In this document: positions 36,649 to 44,406 of the stretch, piece after piece
How the letters are laid out: each line of letters opens with the position of its first letter
Position numbering within the stretch: position 1 is the first letter of the stretch
Source: JAKZVK01 sp965248255
GTDB taxonomy: Bacteria; Acidobacteriota; Terriglobia; Bryobacterales; UBA6623
Assembly: GCA_965248255.1 (NCBI GenBank)
Contig: CBDFIW010000004.1
Span: 3,194,138-3,258,137 of the forward strand
Length of the DNA stretch: 64,000 bases
Direction of reading: 5' to 3'
Program-made: the position numbers and the translations under genes
Notes under the pieces: model-generated
The model's input: the letters and a program-made list of their open reading frames with translations, nothing else
What the model was told of the DNA's origin: nothing
Databases searched by the model: none

Positions 36649-38510
36649 ATGCAACGATCCGCCGGCATCATTTCGCTGTCTCTGCTCGCTTGCCTGGCAG
36701 CCTCCGCGCAGTCGTTGGAGGCGCCGGCCAGCGCGCAGGGAGGCTCCAAGTTCAGCGTCACCTGGTCGGGGACGGACGCAGCTCGTGACTACGTCTCGAT
36801 CGTCGAAAAGGGCGCTCGGAGTGGGTCCTACCTCTCCTACCAATATCTGAGCAAAGGGCAAACGCTCGAGATGGAGGCCCCCGTAGCCGCGGGAGCGTAT
36901 GAGCTGCGCTGGGTGCAGGGTAAGACGCGAGAGATTCTCGTCACGCGGCCGTTCACGGTCACCGCCGTCTCGATCACGCTGAACGCGCCCTCCACCGCTC
37001 AACTTGGCGGCGAGGTCGAGATCCAATGGAGCGGCACCGTCAACCCTCGCGACTTCATCACCATCGTCGCGGAGGACGCCAAGGAGCGCAGCTATAAGAG
37101 CTACATCTACGTAAAGACGAACAGCCGAGGCAAGCTCCGCGCTCCCGAGAAGCCGGGACAGTATGAAGTCCGTTACCTCTCAGGAAGGAAGTACCTGACG
37201 CTCGCCAGCGTCCCGATCACGGTCGGCGGAGTCGATGCCAGCATCACGATTCCCAGCCAAGTCGCCGCAGGCGCGCCGTTCCAGGTTTCCTGGACCGGGC
37301 CTGACAACGAGCGCGACCTCGTCACGATCGTCGAGGAGGGCGCCAAGGAGAAGCGCTACAAGATCTATATCTATACCAGCAAAGGCAGCCCGGTAACGAT
37401 GAGTGCGCCTGACAAGCCGGGGCAGTACGAGGTCCGCTACCTAACCGGGCGCGCGTATCTGACGCTCGCAAGTGCATCGATGGTAGTGACCGCCGCGAAC
37501 GCAAGCCTGGACGGGCCGGACGCAGTGAAGGGCGGAACGGCGTTCTCGGTTTCCTGGACGGGCCCCAATAATACGGGCGACTACGTCACGCTCGTCAAGA
37601 CAGACACACCGGAACGGCGCTGGGGCTTGTACGAGTACACGCACCAGGGCCCTCAGCTCACCTTCCGGGCCCCGTTTGAAATTGGCGATTATGAACTGCG
37701 CTACTTGACGGGCCAATCGTACTTGACGCTGGCACGGCGACCGCTGCGGGTAACAACGCCGGAGCGTCCGCCAGGGTTCCTCGAAGTTCGGGCGACCTCG
37801 GCGGGTCCGCAGGGCGTCTTGCCGGCGGCGGGCGACGCCGCATCGATATCGCTAAACAGGTGCTGACCGAGTTGATCCGCGAGACCATCCCCGCGGGGAC
37901 GCCCTTTGCGCTGCGGGTGTTCGGCCATCGCGAGGTCGATTCCTGCCGCACGGATCTCGACCTGCCGTTGCAGCCACTCAACGCGGGCGAAGCGGCGGGG
38001 CTGATCGGCAAGATCCAGGCCAAGAACAAGGCGAAGACTCCCATTGCCCGCTCCCTGGAGCTGGTCGGCAGAGATCTGCAGGCGGCGCGGGGCCAACGAG
38101 TTGTGGTTTTGGTCACCGACGGCGAGGAAACGTGTGACGGCGACCCGGCCGATGCCATTGGCATGCTCAAGCAGGCCGGCGTCGACATTCGCGTGAACAT
38201 CGTGGGGTTCGCGATCGCTGACGTCGAACTGAAGCAGAAGTTCCGCTATTGGTCGAGCCTCGGCGAGGGCGATTACTTTGATGCCGGCGGGTCGGAGGAC
38301 CTCAGCCGCGCGCTCTCCCGGGCGGTACAAGCGCCATTCGATGTTTACGATGCGGGTGGCGAGCGGGTATCGAGCGGCCGGGTGGGTGGCGAGCGCTTGG
38401 AGTTGCCGCCGGGAACGTACCGGGTGAGCACCAGATCGAGGCCGCCGCTTGAGAGGGCGGACGTTGTTGTCGAGTCCGAACGACAGACGAACGTCGTGCT
38501 CGAGAACTGA
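36649..38510 (+). pseudogene. VWA-domain protein with four Ig-like repeats, MIDAS segment deleted
   Basis: It starts at ATG 36649 (GGGAGG upstream) with signal peptide MQRSAGIISLSLLACLAASA. Four repeats of about 90 residues follow, each with a core such as FQVSWTGPDNERDLVTIVEE and GQYEVRYLTGRAYLTLASA. The frame then stops at 37866. A second frame (about 37838 on to 38510) carries RRRIDIAKQVLTELIRETIP, the rest of a von Willebrand factor A domain (RVVVLVTDGEETCDGDPADA) and a C-terminal beta domain. Between them VWA proteins of this type need about 20 residues with DxSxS; these are missing and the frame changes. So a deletion of some tens of bases near 37790-37845 has removed the metal site. 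I read it as an inactivated gene. Confidence 0.75.
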
Positions 38511-38586
38511 TCCTCGACTGGTCGGGGAGAGGCACGGTCAGGATCGACAAGATTGGCCGTGTTCCCTGCGGGATCCCGGGATATTA

Positions 38587-38763
38587 CTGAACACCCGCCG
38601 TCAGTTTCTTTCCGTTGCAGGCGCGTTGACCATCGGCCGGGCTCCTTCGGCGGCCCAGCTCTCCGATGTCAAGCTCGCTGTCGATTCGCTCCCGGTCTGG
38701 GCCCCCAACAAGCGTGTGAATGACGAAAGAGGATGGCAACTGAATGATGGCATTGGGTTTAAG
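38587..38763 (+). pseudogene. Remnant of a Tat-exported protein start
   Basis: A frame without a proper start reads LNTRRQFLSVAGALTIGRAP then SAAQLSDVKLAVDSLPVW and then loses sense before running into the tRNA. The double arginine followed by QFL and a hydrophobic stretch is a twin-arginine signal; what follows resembles the start of a TIM-barrel isomerase. The rest of the gene is absent. Low confidence, because the segment is short. Confidence 0.35.
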
Positions 38764-38841
38764 TGGTGGGCTCGAGGCGACTCGAACGCCTGACCTCTAC
38801 CGTGTCAAGGTAGCGCTCTAACCAAACTGAGCTACGAGCCC
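38764..38841 (-). tRNA. tRNA-Val (GAC), CCA encoded
   Basis: On the minus strand: acceptor GGGCTCG paired with CGAGCCC, D-arm GCTC..GAGC, anticodon stem CTACC/GGTAG with loop TTGACAC (anticodon GAC at 38806-38804), T-arm AGGCG/CGCCT around TTCGAGT, discriminator A and genomic CCA. All stems pair fully. It stands at the junction between chromosome and the accessory island to its right, a usual integration target for mobile elements. Confidence 0.95.
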
Positions 38842-38935
38842 ACAGCTTGAACCCCAATTGTATCATATAGTTAGCGCCATCTCTCGTTCCCCGCCCCGTT
38901 TTCTGGGGAGCAAATGGGGAGCAAATCAAGTCGTC

Positions 38936-39583
38936 TCATCGTGTTCGAGACGACCATACAAAACGCCTGACGGCGAACCAGACGGCGAAAGCAAGGACGA
39001 ATCCACCTGCCAGGCTCGACCAGAACAAGACTGCCGGAAAGGGCGACCGCGCCGCCGTCAATACCGTTTCAATAGATCCCACCCAAAAGATGACAAGAAA
39101 GCTGTATATCGAAATCCACCGAACGGTAGAGGCCCAGCCTCGACCGGCGCGCAGAGCCCGTTTTTGGAGTATGAGAAGGGCTGCAAAGAACGGAGGTAGT
39201 GCGCCAATCATCAAACCGAACCCGATCGCCTCGATTCCAGGACCTGTTACCGCATCGGCCACCTGAATCTCCAGCAGCCTCTGAATCCAGTACAGCCCCA
39301 CCGCAGCGCCTGCGATACAGTGCGCGGACCAAACGTCGATCCTCGCCGGCTTGGGCTTCCTTGCCTCTTCGTCGAGATGCCACCACTCCAGACTGGTCCG
39401 GCCCGCAAAGTAGGCCACCAGCGCCAGCAGAACGAACGGCACAGCCTGCGGACTCTTCAACGAAACGTATTCTGTTCCCGTGATGTCGAACCCCATCAAT
39501 TCCGACGCGATGAGCAGCCCGGAAAACAGCGCATGCTGCTTCCGTGCCTTCTGGTAGGGTTCCGACAGTGGATGGTCAGGCAT
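38936..39583 (-). CDS. Hypothetical membrane protein
   Basis: A 215-residue protein with five or so hydrophobic segments (for example ALFSGLLIASELMGF, VPFVLLALVAYFAG, AIGFGLMIGALPPFFAALLI, SIYSFLVIFWVGSI, SSLAGGFVLAFAVWFAV). No known motif. It follows a 41-residue minus-strand frame by 29 bases, and the next gene upstream was also a small membrane protein until the IS landed between them. I do not recognise the family. Confidence 0.55.
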   Translation of the reverse strand: MPDHPLSEPYQKARKQHALFSGLLIASELMGFDITGTEYVSLKSPQAVPFVLLALVAYFAGRTSLEWWHLDEEARKPKPARIDVWSAHCIAGAAVGLYWIQRLLEIQVADAVTGPGIEAIGFGLMIGALPPFFAALLILQKRALRAGRGWASTVRWISIYSFLVIFWVGSIETVLTAARSPFPAVLFWSSLAGGFVLAFAVWFAVRRFVWSSRTR

Positions 39584-39612
39584 CTCCCTCAGCGCTCCCT
39601 TAGGCTGCTTCT

Positions 39613-39738
39613 TTACCCGACACCCAGCCGAGCATTCACTTCAGCTACTAGACTCTCGATCTCGACCAGGTCATCAAGAACCACTTGGTCGTCAACAACA
39701 CTGCCGTGATAGGGGTTGCTAGACCATTGGCCCGACAT
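39613..39738 (-). CDS. Small hypothetical protein, 41 residues
   Basis: From ATG 39738 the minus strand reads MSGQWSSNPYHGSVVDDQVV then LDDLVEIESLVAEVNARLGV and a stop. The second half is a good amphipathic helix and the codons favour G/C in the third position. It sits 29 bases before the membrane protein gene on the same strand. No family recognised; the close spacing and same strand are the main support. Confidence 0.4.
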   Translation of the reverse strand: MSGQWSSNPYHGSVVDDQVVLDDLVEIESLVAEVNARLGVG

Positions 39739-39757
39739 GATAGAGAGGGCCCCTCTA

Positions 39758-40921
39758 ATGTAGTGCACCATAAATAATGTAACTTATATTGGCTTCCCAT
39801 CGTCTCTATTAACAGGAGGCATGGGATGCGAAGAGCACAACCAGTAACTTTGAACACAGCGCAATGCAAGCAGTTGGACCGCTACGCGCGCGGCCGCCAA
39901 GTCGCCGTTCGTCTCGCCCTGCGAGCCAGGATTGTCCTGCTGGCCGCCGACGGTCTCGAGAATAAGCAGATCGCCGCACAGCTCGGTGTCTCGCGGCAGT
40001 TGGTGGCCCGCTGGCGCACGCGCTTTCTCGAAAGCAGCATCGCCGGCATTGCAAAAGACGCCCCACGGCCCGGTCGTAAACCTGCCGTCTCGAAGCAGAA
40101 AGTACAGCAGATCATCCACAAGACCACCCGCGAGAAACCGTCCAACGCCACCCACTGGAGCCGCCGCACCATGGCCGCCGCGGCCGGCGTCAGCGCTTCC
40201 ACCGTGGGACGGATTTGGCGCGCCCATGGCCTCAAGCCCCACCGCGTCAAGACCCTCAAGCTCAGCAATGACCCGCGTTTCGCCGAGAAACTCGACGACA
40301 TCGTCGGACTCTATCTCAATCCGCCTGAGCATGCTCTGGTTCTCTCGCTCGATGAGAAGTCCCAAATCCAAGCCCTCGATCGCACCCAGCCCGGCCTGCC
40401 GCTCAAAAAGGGACGCGGCCAAACGATGACCCACGATTACAAGCGCAACGGCACGACCACCCTGTTTGCGGCGCTCAACAGCCTTGACGGCAGCGTGATC
40501 GCCGAGTGCATGCCCCGACACAGCCACCAGGAATGGCTGCGCTTCCTGCGCTTAATTGACCGCCGCACTCCCAAGGACAAACAGCTTCATCTCATCGTGG
40601 ACAACTATGCCACCCACAAGCATGCCGCTGTGAAGCGTTGGCTCGATCGTCACCCGCGCTTCCACATTCATTTCACCCCGACCTCGGCGTCGTGGCTGAA
40701 CATGGTCGAGCGATTCTTTCGCGATCTCACCGTCAAGCGCCTGCGCCGCGGCGTGTTTCGCAGCGTGGACGAGCTCGTCGCCGCCATTGACGACTACATC
40801 GCCCAGCACAACGGGCATCCCACGCCCTTCATCTGGACCGCGACCGCCTCCGACATCCTCGAGAAAGTCAAGCGCGGACGTGCCGCCCTGCATAAGGTGC
40901 AATCTGCTTGACGCACTACGC
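39758..40921 (+). mobile_element. Complete IS630-family insertion sequence
   Basis: A 1,164-bp element between TA target duplications (39756-39757 and 40922-40923). The ends ATGTAGTGCACC and, inverted, GCGTAGTGCGTC form a short imperfect terminal repeat. It encodes one intact transposase. It inserted into a gene on the minus strand whose 3' end it replaces. The 480-bp copy at 27373 is a deletion derivative of it. Confidence 0.92.
39826..40911 (+). CDS. IS630-family transposase
   Basis: A 361-residue intact transposase with AGGAGG before its ATG. The N-terminal half has two helix-turn-helix motifs (LENKQIAAQLGVSRQLVARW near residue 45 and MAAAAGVSASTVGRIWRAHG near 116). The catalytic triad is Asp176 in LVLSLDEKSQ, Asp259 in LIVDNYATHK and Glu295 in PTSASWLNMVERFF. 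It inserts at TA dinucleotides. No internal stop or frameshift, so the element may still be active and able to move the miniature copy. Confidence 0.95.
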   Translation: MRRAQPVTLNTAQCKQLDRYARGRQVAVRLALRARIVLLAADGLENKQIAAQLGVSRQLVARWRTRFLESSIAGIAKDAPRPGRKPAVSKQKVQQIIHKTTREKPSNATHWSRRTMAAAAGVSASTVGRIWRAHGLKPHRVKTLKLSNDPRFAEKLDDIVGLYLNPPEHALVLSLDEKSQIQALDRTQPGLPLKKGRGQTMTHDYKRNGTTTLFAALNSLDGSVIAECMPRHSHQEWLRFLRLIDRRTPKDKQLHLIVDNYATHKHAAVKRWLDRHPRFHIHFTPTSASWLNMVERFFRDLTVKRLRRGVFRSVDELVAAIDDYIAQHNGHPTPFIWTATASDILEKVKRGRAALHKVQSA

Positions 40922-41374
40922 TAGTTTGGCTCGCTCGCTCTTTAGGGCCAGGCCCCCACACAGCGACAACACTCTTTTTAGAAGCGTCGGCAGTACGCCG
41001 GCGATCTGCTGAGCTGCCTTGACTTCGCCGCGCTCGTTATCGGCGAGGTTTAACCTGTTGGCTCTGTTGTGCTGGACGATCAGCTTGATCGCTGAGATCT
41101 CAGCCTTCACGACTTCGAGCACGGGTGCCCACCGGATACGCTTCTCATCTAGGCGCGTGGTGCGGTGTACCCACCAAAGGAAGCACATGGCGAATATCAT
41201 CACCATGGCCCAAAGGTCCCCTACTTCCTCGGCTAATGGTCCGAGCCGCTCATCCACGGCCTTGTTGATCCTCCCGAACGTCCGACTCTCGATCAGCTTC
41301 CACAGGAAGGAACTCACCAGGAAGGTGATTATTGGTCGCCTAGTGGTCCGCAGATCCGCCTTCACGAGCGCCAT
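40916..41374 (-). pseudogene. Membrane protein gene truncated by the IS630 insertion
   Basis: From ATG 41374 it encodes about 150 residues, with a hydrophobic segment (MVMIFAMCFLWWVHR) and a helical cytoplasmic region (LEVVKAEISAIKLIVQHNRA). The frame stops at 40916, but the last codons and stop (AKLA*) come from the IS end. Without the IS the frame would continue through 39757 for roughly another 40 residues. So only its 5' part is original. Family not recognised. Confidence 0.6.
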
Positions 41375-41434
41375 GGCCCAAGGCTAGCACGGCGTTCACT
41401 CCCCCGCCCCCTCCGCATCGGCAATGAAGCGCTT

Positions 41435-42088
41435 CTAACAATTGTTCGCCCTGTTGCCGATGACTGCTCTGGCTTCGCTATCACATTCAAAACTAACTCT
41501 GTCACTCGTACAGTTTAAGCTGAACCCAGAACCAATTCCCGGAGCTTCATTGATAATTACCGTTCGACTATTGTTAACTGATTTCAAAGTGAACCGATCA
41601 CCAGGGGTGCACTTTATCCTGTCGATATTGTCCTCCGGCTCTTGAAATTCAGTATCGACGGCAAAGCATCCCGAGGTTCCGATCTCAATCACTCCTCCCT
41701 CGATCGCCAAGTATTCTGGTTTCGAACAAGGCGCACCCAATTCGCTACGGATCGTAGTCACGTCGCCATTGCGCCACTGTATTCCCGCACCAAGCGCAAT
41801 CGCTACACAAGCGAAGAAGACACCCCCTACTAACGCTGCCCTGGGCAGCGAAACGGCTGCGCCCATGATGGGGCCAGCCAGAATTATAAAAATCGTCAAC
41901 AGGCCAAGCGCGAGGACGGTACCCGCGGCAGCAACCCATGCCCCAAATGAACTCAAGGCCGCCCCCCAGAACGCCATAACAACAACCTCAGCGGCCCAGA
42001 ACCACGGAGAATGGACCACCTCCGCAAAGGCGTAGCGCACCGTATCGGTCTTTGCCGTGGTGTCTATGTCCTGCTCCGGTGTCCTCAT
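41435..42088 (-). CDS. Hypothetical membrane protein with cysteine-rich exported domain
   Basis: A 217-residue protein with hydrophobic segments at about 28-48, 50-72 and 80-100 (SPWFWAAEVVVMAFWGA, GTVLALGLLTIFIILAG, AALVGGVFFACVAIALG). A soluble C-terminal region of about 110 residues follows, containing six cysteines (GAPCSK, TSGCF, IKCTPG, LNCTS, FECDS, NNC), which suggests disulfides outside the membrane. No known domain recognised. It lies between the truncated integrase and the gene hit by the IS630, all on the minus strand. Confidence 0.6.
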   Translation of the reverse strand: MRTPEQDIDTTAKTDTVRYAFAEVVHSPWFWAAEVVVMAFWGAALSSFGAWVAAAGTVLALGLLTIFIILAGPIMGAAVSLPRAALVGGVFFACVAIALGAGIQWRNGDVTTIRSELGAPCSKPEYLAIEGGVIEIGTSGCFAVDTEFQEPEDNIDRIKCTPGDRFTLKSVNNSRTVIINEAPGIGSGFSLNCTSDRVSFECDSEARAVIGNRANNC

Positions 42089-42102
42089 TTGTCCCCCATG
42101 TG

Positions 42103-42780
42103 CTACTGCACCGTCCCCTCGTGCTCCATCTCCATCCGCTGCAACGCGATCACGAGCTGCTTGTGGCGCTGGCGCTCGATGCGCGTGTACTCGGCCGTCA
42201 TGTCGGGCTTGGCATGCCCGGCGTGGATCTGGGCCTCGATCGCTGACGCGCCGACGGCCTGTAGGCGTGTGATGTTCGACCGCCTGAGGCTGTGGAACCC
42301 GAAACCCTGAAAGTAGATCCCAAGTTCCTTCGCGGCGGGGCGTAGAAAGTCCTTCAAGAGCGCCCGGTCGTCGTAGGGCTCGCCGTCGCCACGGTCGAAC
42401 ACAAACCGGTCACGGTTGCCGGGGCCAGGGTATGCTGCCTTGAGATCCTTGACCAAGTAGCCGACCGGGAGATCACGTTTTCCGCGCTCCGACTTTGTCT
42501 CGTCCAGATCGCCGCGATACCAGCGCTGACGGATCAAGATCCAGCCGCCATCGAGGTCCACATGCTTCCACTGGAGTCCGAGCACCTCAGAGATCCGCGC
42601 GCCCGTCCAGCGCGCCAACTCCACGATGAGCCGCACGTAGTCCGGCACGTCGGCGAGCAGATGTCGGGTCTGCTCTTCGGTCAGGAGACGCTTCTCGGCG
42701 GCAAGACCGTAGCTCTCACGACCATGGAAACGCATCGTAGCGAGCTGTCCGAGAGTGCGGAGACCAAGAGCTAAAGCCAT
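42103..42780 (-). pseudogene. Tyrosine integrase, N-terminal half missing
   Basis: A 225-residue catalytic domain with all active-site residues: Arg in WTGARISEVLGL, Lys in TKSERGKRDLP, His-x-x-Arg in GFHSLRRSN, His in IHAGHAKPDMTAEYTR and its Tyr. Phage-type integrases are usually 350-420 residues with an N-terminal DNA-binding part; here a TGA stands directly before the ATG and nothing upstream encodes that part in any frame. So it is a truncated copy. It lies 3.3 kb from tRNA-Val and is a plausible relic of the element that built the island. Confidence 0.8.
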
Positions 42781-42880
42781 TCAATCAATCGACTTACAAG
42801 AAACTGCGGCCTTTCGGTTGAGCTTCCCCGAAGAGATTCCACCATGGTCTTAGGTGAAAAAACTTATCCGTACTTGGTGG

Positions 42881-42901
42881 CACCTAGAGCGGCGCTAGGT
42901 G
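42881..42901. promoter_or_regulatory. Palindromic site beside a strong promoter
   Basis: CACCTAG and CTAGGTG (7 bp each) face each other around AGCGGCG, 20 bases upstream of the -35 box at 42921. Further CTAG sites occur at 42934, 42952, 42969, 43075 and 43107. It could be an operator. Confidence 0.4.
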
Positions 42902-42920
42902 AATCGATCCTGAACGATTA

Positions 42921-42949
42921 TTGACATAGTACCACTAGGACTTTAGAAT
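42921..42949 (+). promoter_or_regulatory. Near-consensus sigma-70 promoter
   Basis: TTGACA at 42921-42926 and TAGAAT at 42944-42949 with exactly 17 bases between. It points into a broken small frame at 42963 (MVLGEIAEVLRV), which looks like part of a helix-turn-helix protein. Confidence 0.6.
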
Positions 42950-42962
42950 GGCCTAGAGCGCG

Positions 42963-43362
42963 ATGGTTCTAGGGGAGATCGCCGAAGTGTTGCGCGTGGT
43001 GTGAACGCGATCTGGAAGCAGCAGCAGGCCCGGGAACGGCAGCGCGGGCCGGAGCGAGACTATGGGCCCAGCCGCTAGGTCCCGCAGCGCCGCTGCTGGG
43101 ATGGTCTAGGAGAAAGTAGGAGCGTACTGACTCGACGCACCTGCAGCCATCGCCAAGTGATGACAGCTGGATTGCCGGTCTGCCGCCCGGCGCGCTGCGC
43201 GAAGCCGCGACGAAGTTGCGAGAGCTTGCGGATCCGGCATACGCCAGCCCGCGGCCGGAAGGCGCATCGCCGGAAGTTGCGTCTCGGGCGTTATTGGAGT
43301 TGTATGCGTTGGCGGGTAATGCCGGTGGAGGGAAGGGACCTCAGTTCGAGAGCAGCGCATGA
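42963..43362 (+). pseudogene. Remnants of one or two small accessory genes
   Basis: ATG 42963 begins MVLGEIAEVLRV, which reads like a helix-turn-helix start but stops after 13 codons; the neighbouring frame continues VNAIWKQQQARERQRGPERD. From 43120 a frame without a start codon reads SWIAGLPPGALREAATKLRE then SPEVASRALLELYALAGNAG and ends at 43362. The codon pattern is protein-like, but no family is recognised. Together they look like debris downstream of the promoter at 42921. Confidence 0.35.
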
Positions 43363-43460
43363 CGGAGGAAGGGACATGAGGACTGGCGAAAGCCTAACAG
43401 CCTCAGATGGAGTTCAGCGAATCCAGACGGCGCTACATGCGAAGGCATGATCTCGTCCGA

Positions 43461-43493
43461 GAGCCGGATGCGGGAAATCTGCATGTCCGGTTC
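43461..43493 (+). ncRNA. Orphan group II intron domain V
   Basis: GAGCCGGATGCGGGAAATCT then GCATGTCCGGTTC folds into the 33-base domain V hairpin with the AGC triad at its 5' end and a GGGAAAT loop segment. The flanks (GGACTGGCGAAAGCCTAACA, GACGAGCGGCGACTGG) look like intron sequence too. No reverse transcriptase ORF is attached, so it is a remnant. It is of a different type from the minus-strand intron at 25.8 kb. Confidence 0.65.
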
Positions 43494-43705
43494 GACGAGC
43501 GGCGACTGGAAACGGAGCCATGGCGAGGAGTGAGGCACCGGCATCGGTGAAAGCCGCCGGGAACAGCTACCCCCTCTGCCTACCGCCACCGCGCCAGTCG
43601 TCGACTCTACACGAATCTGGTCAGTACCCGGTAAACGGTCCGACCTCGCTGAGGCCAAACTCAACTAAAACACTCTCCGCAACTCCGGGGCGGTTCACTA
43701 TCGGA
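43494..43705. other. Intron-derived or unassigned stretch
   Basis: About 210 bases between the domain V hairpin and the GIY-YIG gene. The first part (AAGCCGCCGGGAACAGCTAC) resembles sequence that follows such introns in other genomes. I see no gene. Confidence 0.3.
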
Positions 43706-43999
43706 TCACTTACCCTGTTTGTTTTGGGGTGGTTGACTTTTTTTGATGATTCTTGCTTCGGCTTTTTGGGCCTCCGTTATGCTTGATTTTTGTTGAATTC
43801 GGACTTTGGCACCACCCCGCACGGGATCAACTCCATCGGTCATATGCTCCTTCAAGCGCGCTTCAACTCGACCTCTCTTAGCGACACCGACATAGAGAAG
43901 GTTCCTCTTGTCGTCCTCGATTTGGTACACGACCGGCTTGTCCTTTGCGAGGCCTTCAATTCCTTCGTTGTTAAATTGACCGCTCTTCTTACCGGGCAT
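43706..43999 (-). CDS. Small GIY-YIG-like nuclease-fold protein
   Basis: A 97-residue protein with AAGGAGATATCT before its ATG. Its core matches the GIY-YIG pattern: VVYQIEDDKRNLLYVGVAKR, GRVEARLKEHM, IQQKSSITEAQKAEARIIKK and PPQNKQ, in the order Y..., YVG, R, E, N. The GIY tyrosine is replaced by VVYQI and the second by YVG, as in divergent members. Such small proteins occur in defence islands and mobile elements. It lies on the same strand just downstream of the defence operon's ATPase gene (407-bp gap). Activity is unproven. Confidence 0.6.
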   Translation of the reverse strand: MPGKKSGQFNNEGIEGLAKDKPVVYQIEDDKRNLLYVGVAKRGRVEARLKEHMTDGVDPVRGGAKVRIQQKSSITEAQKAEARIIKKSQPPQNKQGK

Positions 44000-44406
44000 A
44001 GATATCTCCTTTGTGACTTATGACGTAAAGACCTTGTTCTCAAGCGTTTTCTGAGATTATGATCCGGACCGTATCCCGCAAGTCTATCGTAGTGCTTGAC
44101 TTTTTCGGTGCTAAGGCCGGCGAGTTGCTGGCCTGGCACGGGTAGGCCGGTGCTCCTAGAGTGTACAAAGGAGCGGTTGCGCAACGATTCGGTGTTCGAT
44201 CGGCGGTCATGTACACAGAGCCTGGTGTAGGCCCGGATGAGAATCCGCGCTCACGGCACCGGGCAAGCTTCATGCCCCTACTCGCCCGCCGGGCGGTCGT
44301 GCGCCAATCGGACCCACTTGGGAGCCCCAGCGGGACGGCCCCTGTAAACTGGGCCGTGCTGGCCGAACCCGTGGCCCGCGAATTGTGTATGGGGGAGATC
44401 CCCGAC
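44000..44406. other. Unassigned stretch between the ATPase and GIY-YIG genes
   Basis: 407 bases. Frames on both strands exceed 120 codons, but none has family features. It includes GCTCC...GGAGC near 44151-44173 and a GC-rich segment with self-complementary parts (GGGACGGCCCC, ACTGGGCCGTG). It should contain the GIY-YIG promoter. It could be another intron or IS remnant; I cannot tell. Confidence 0.3.
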
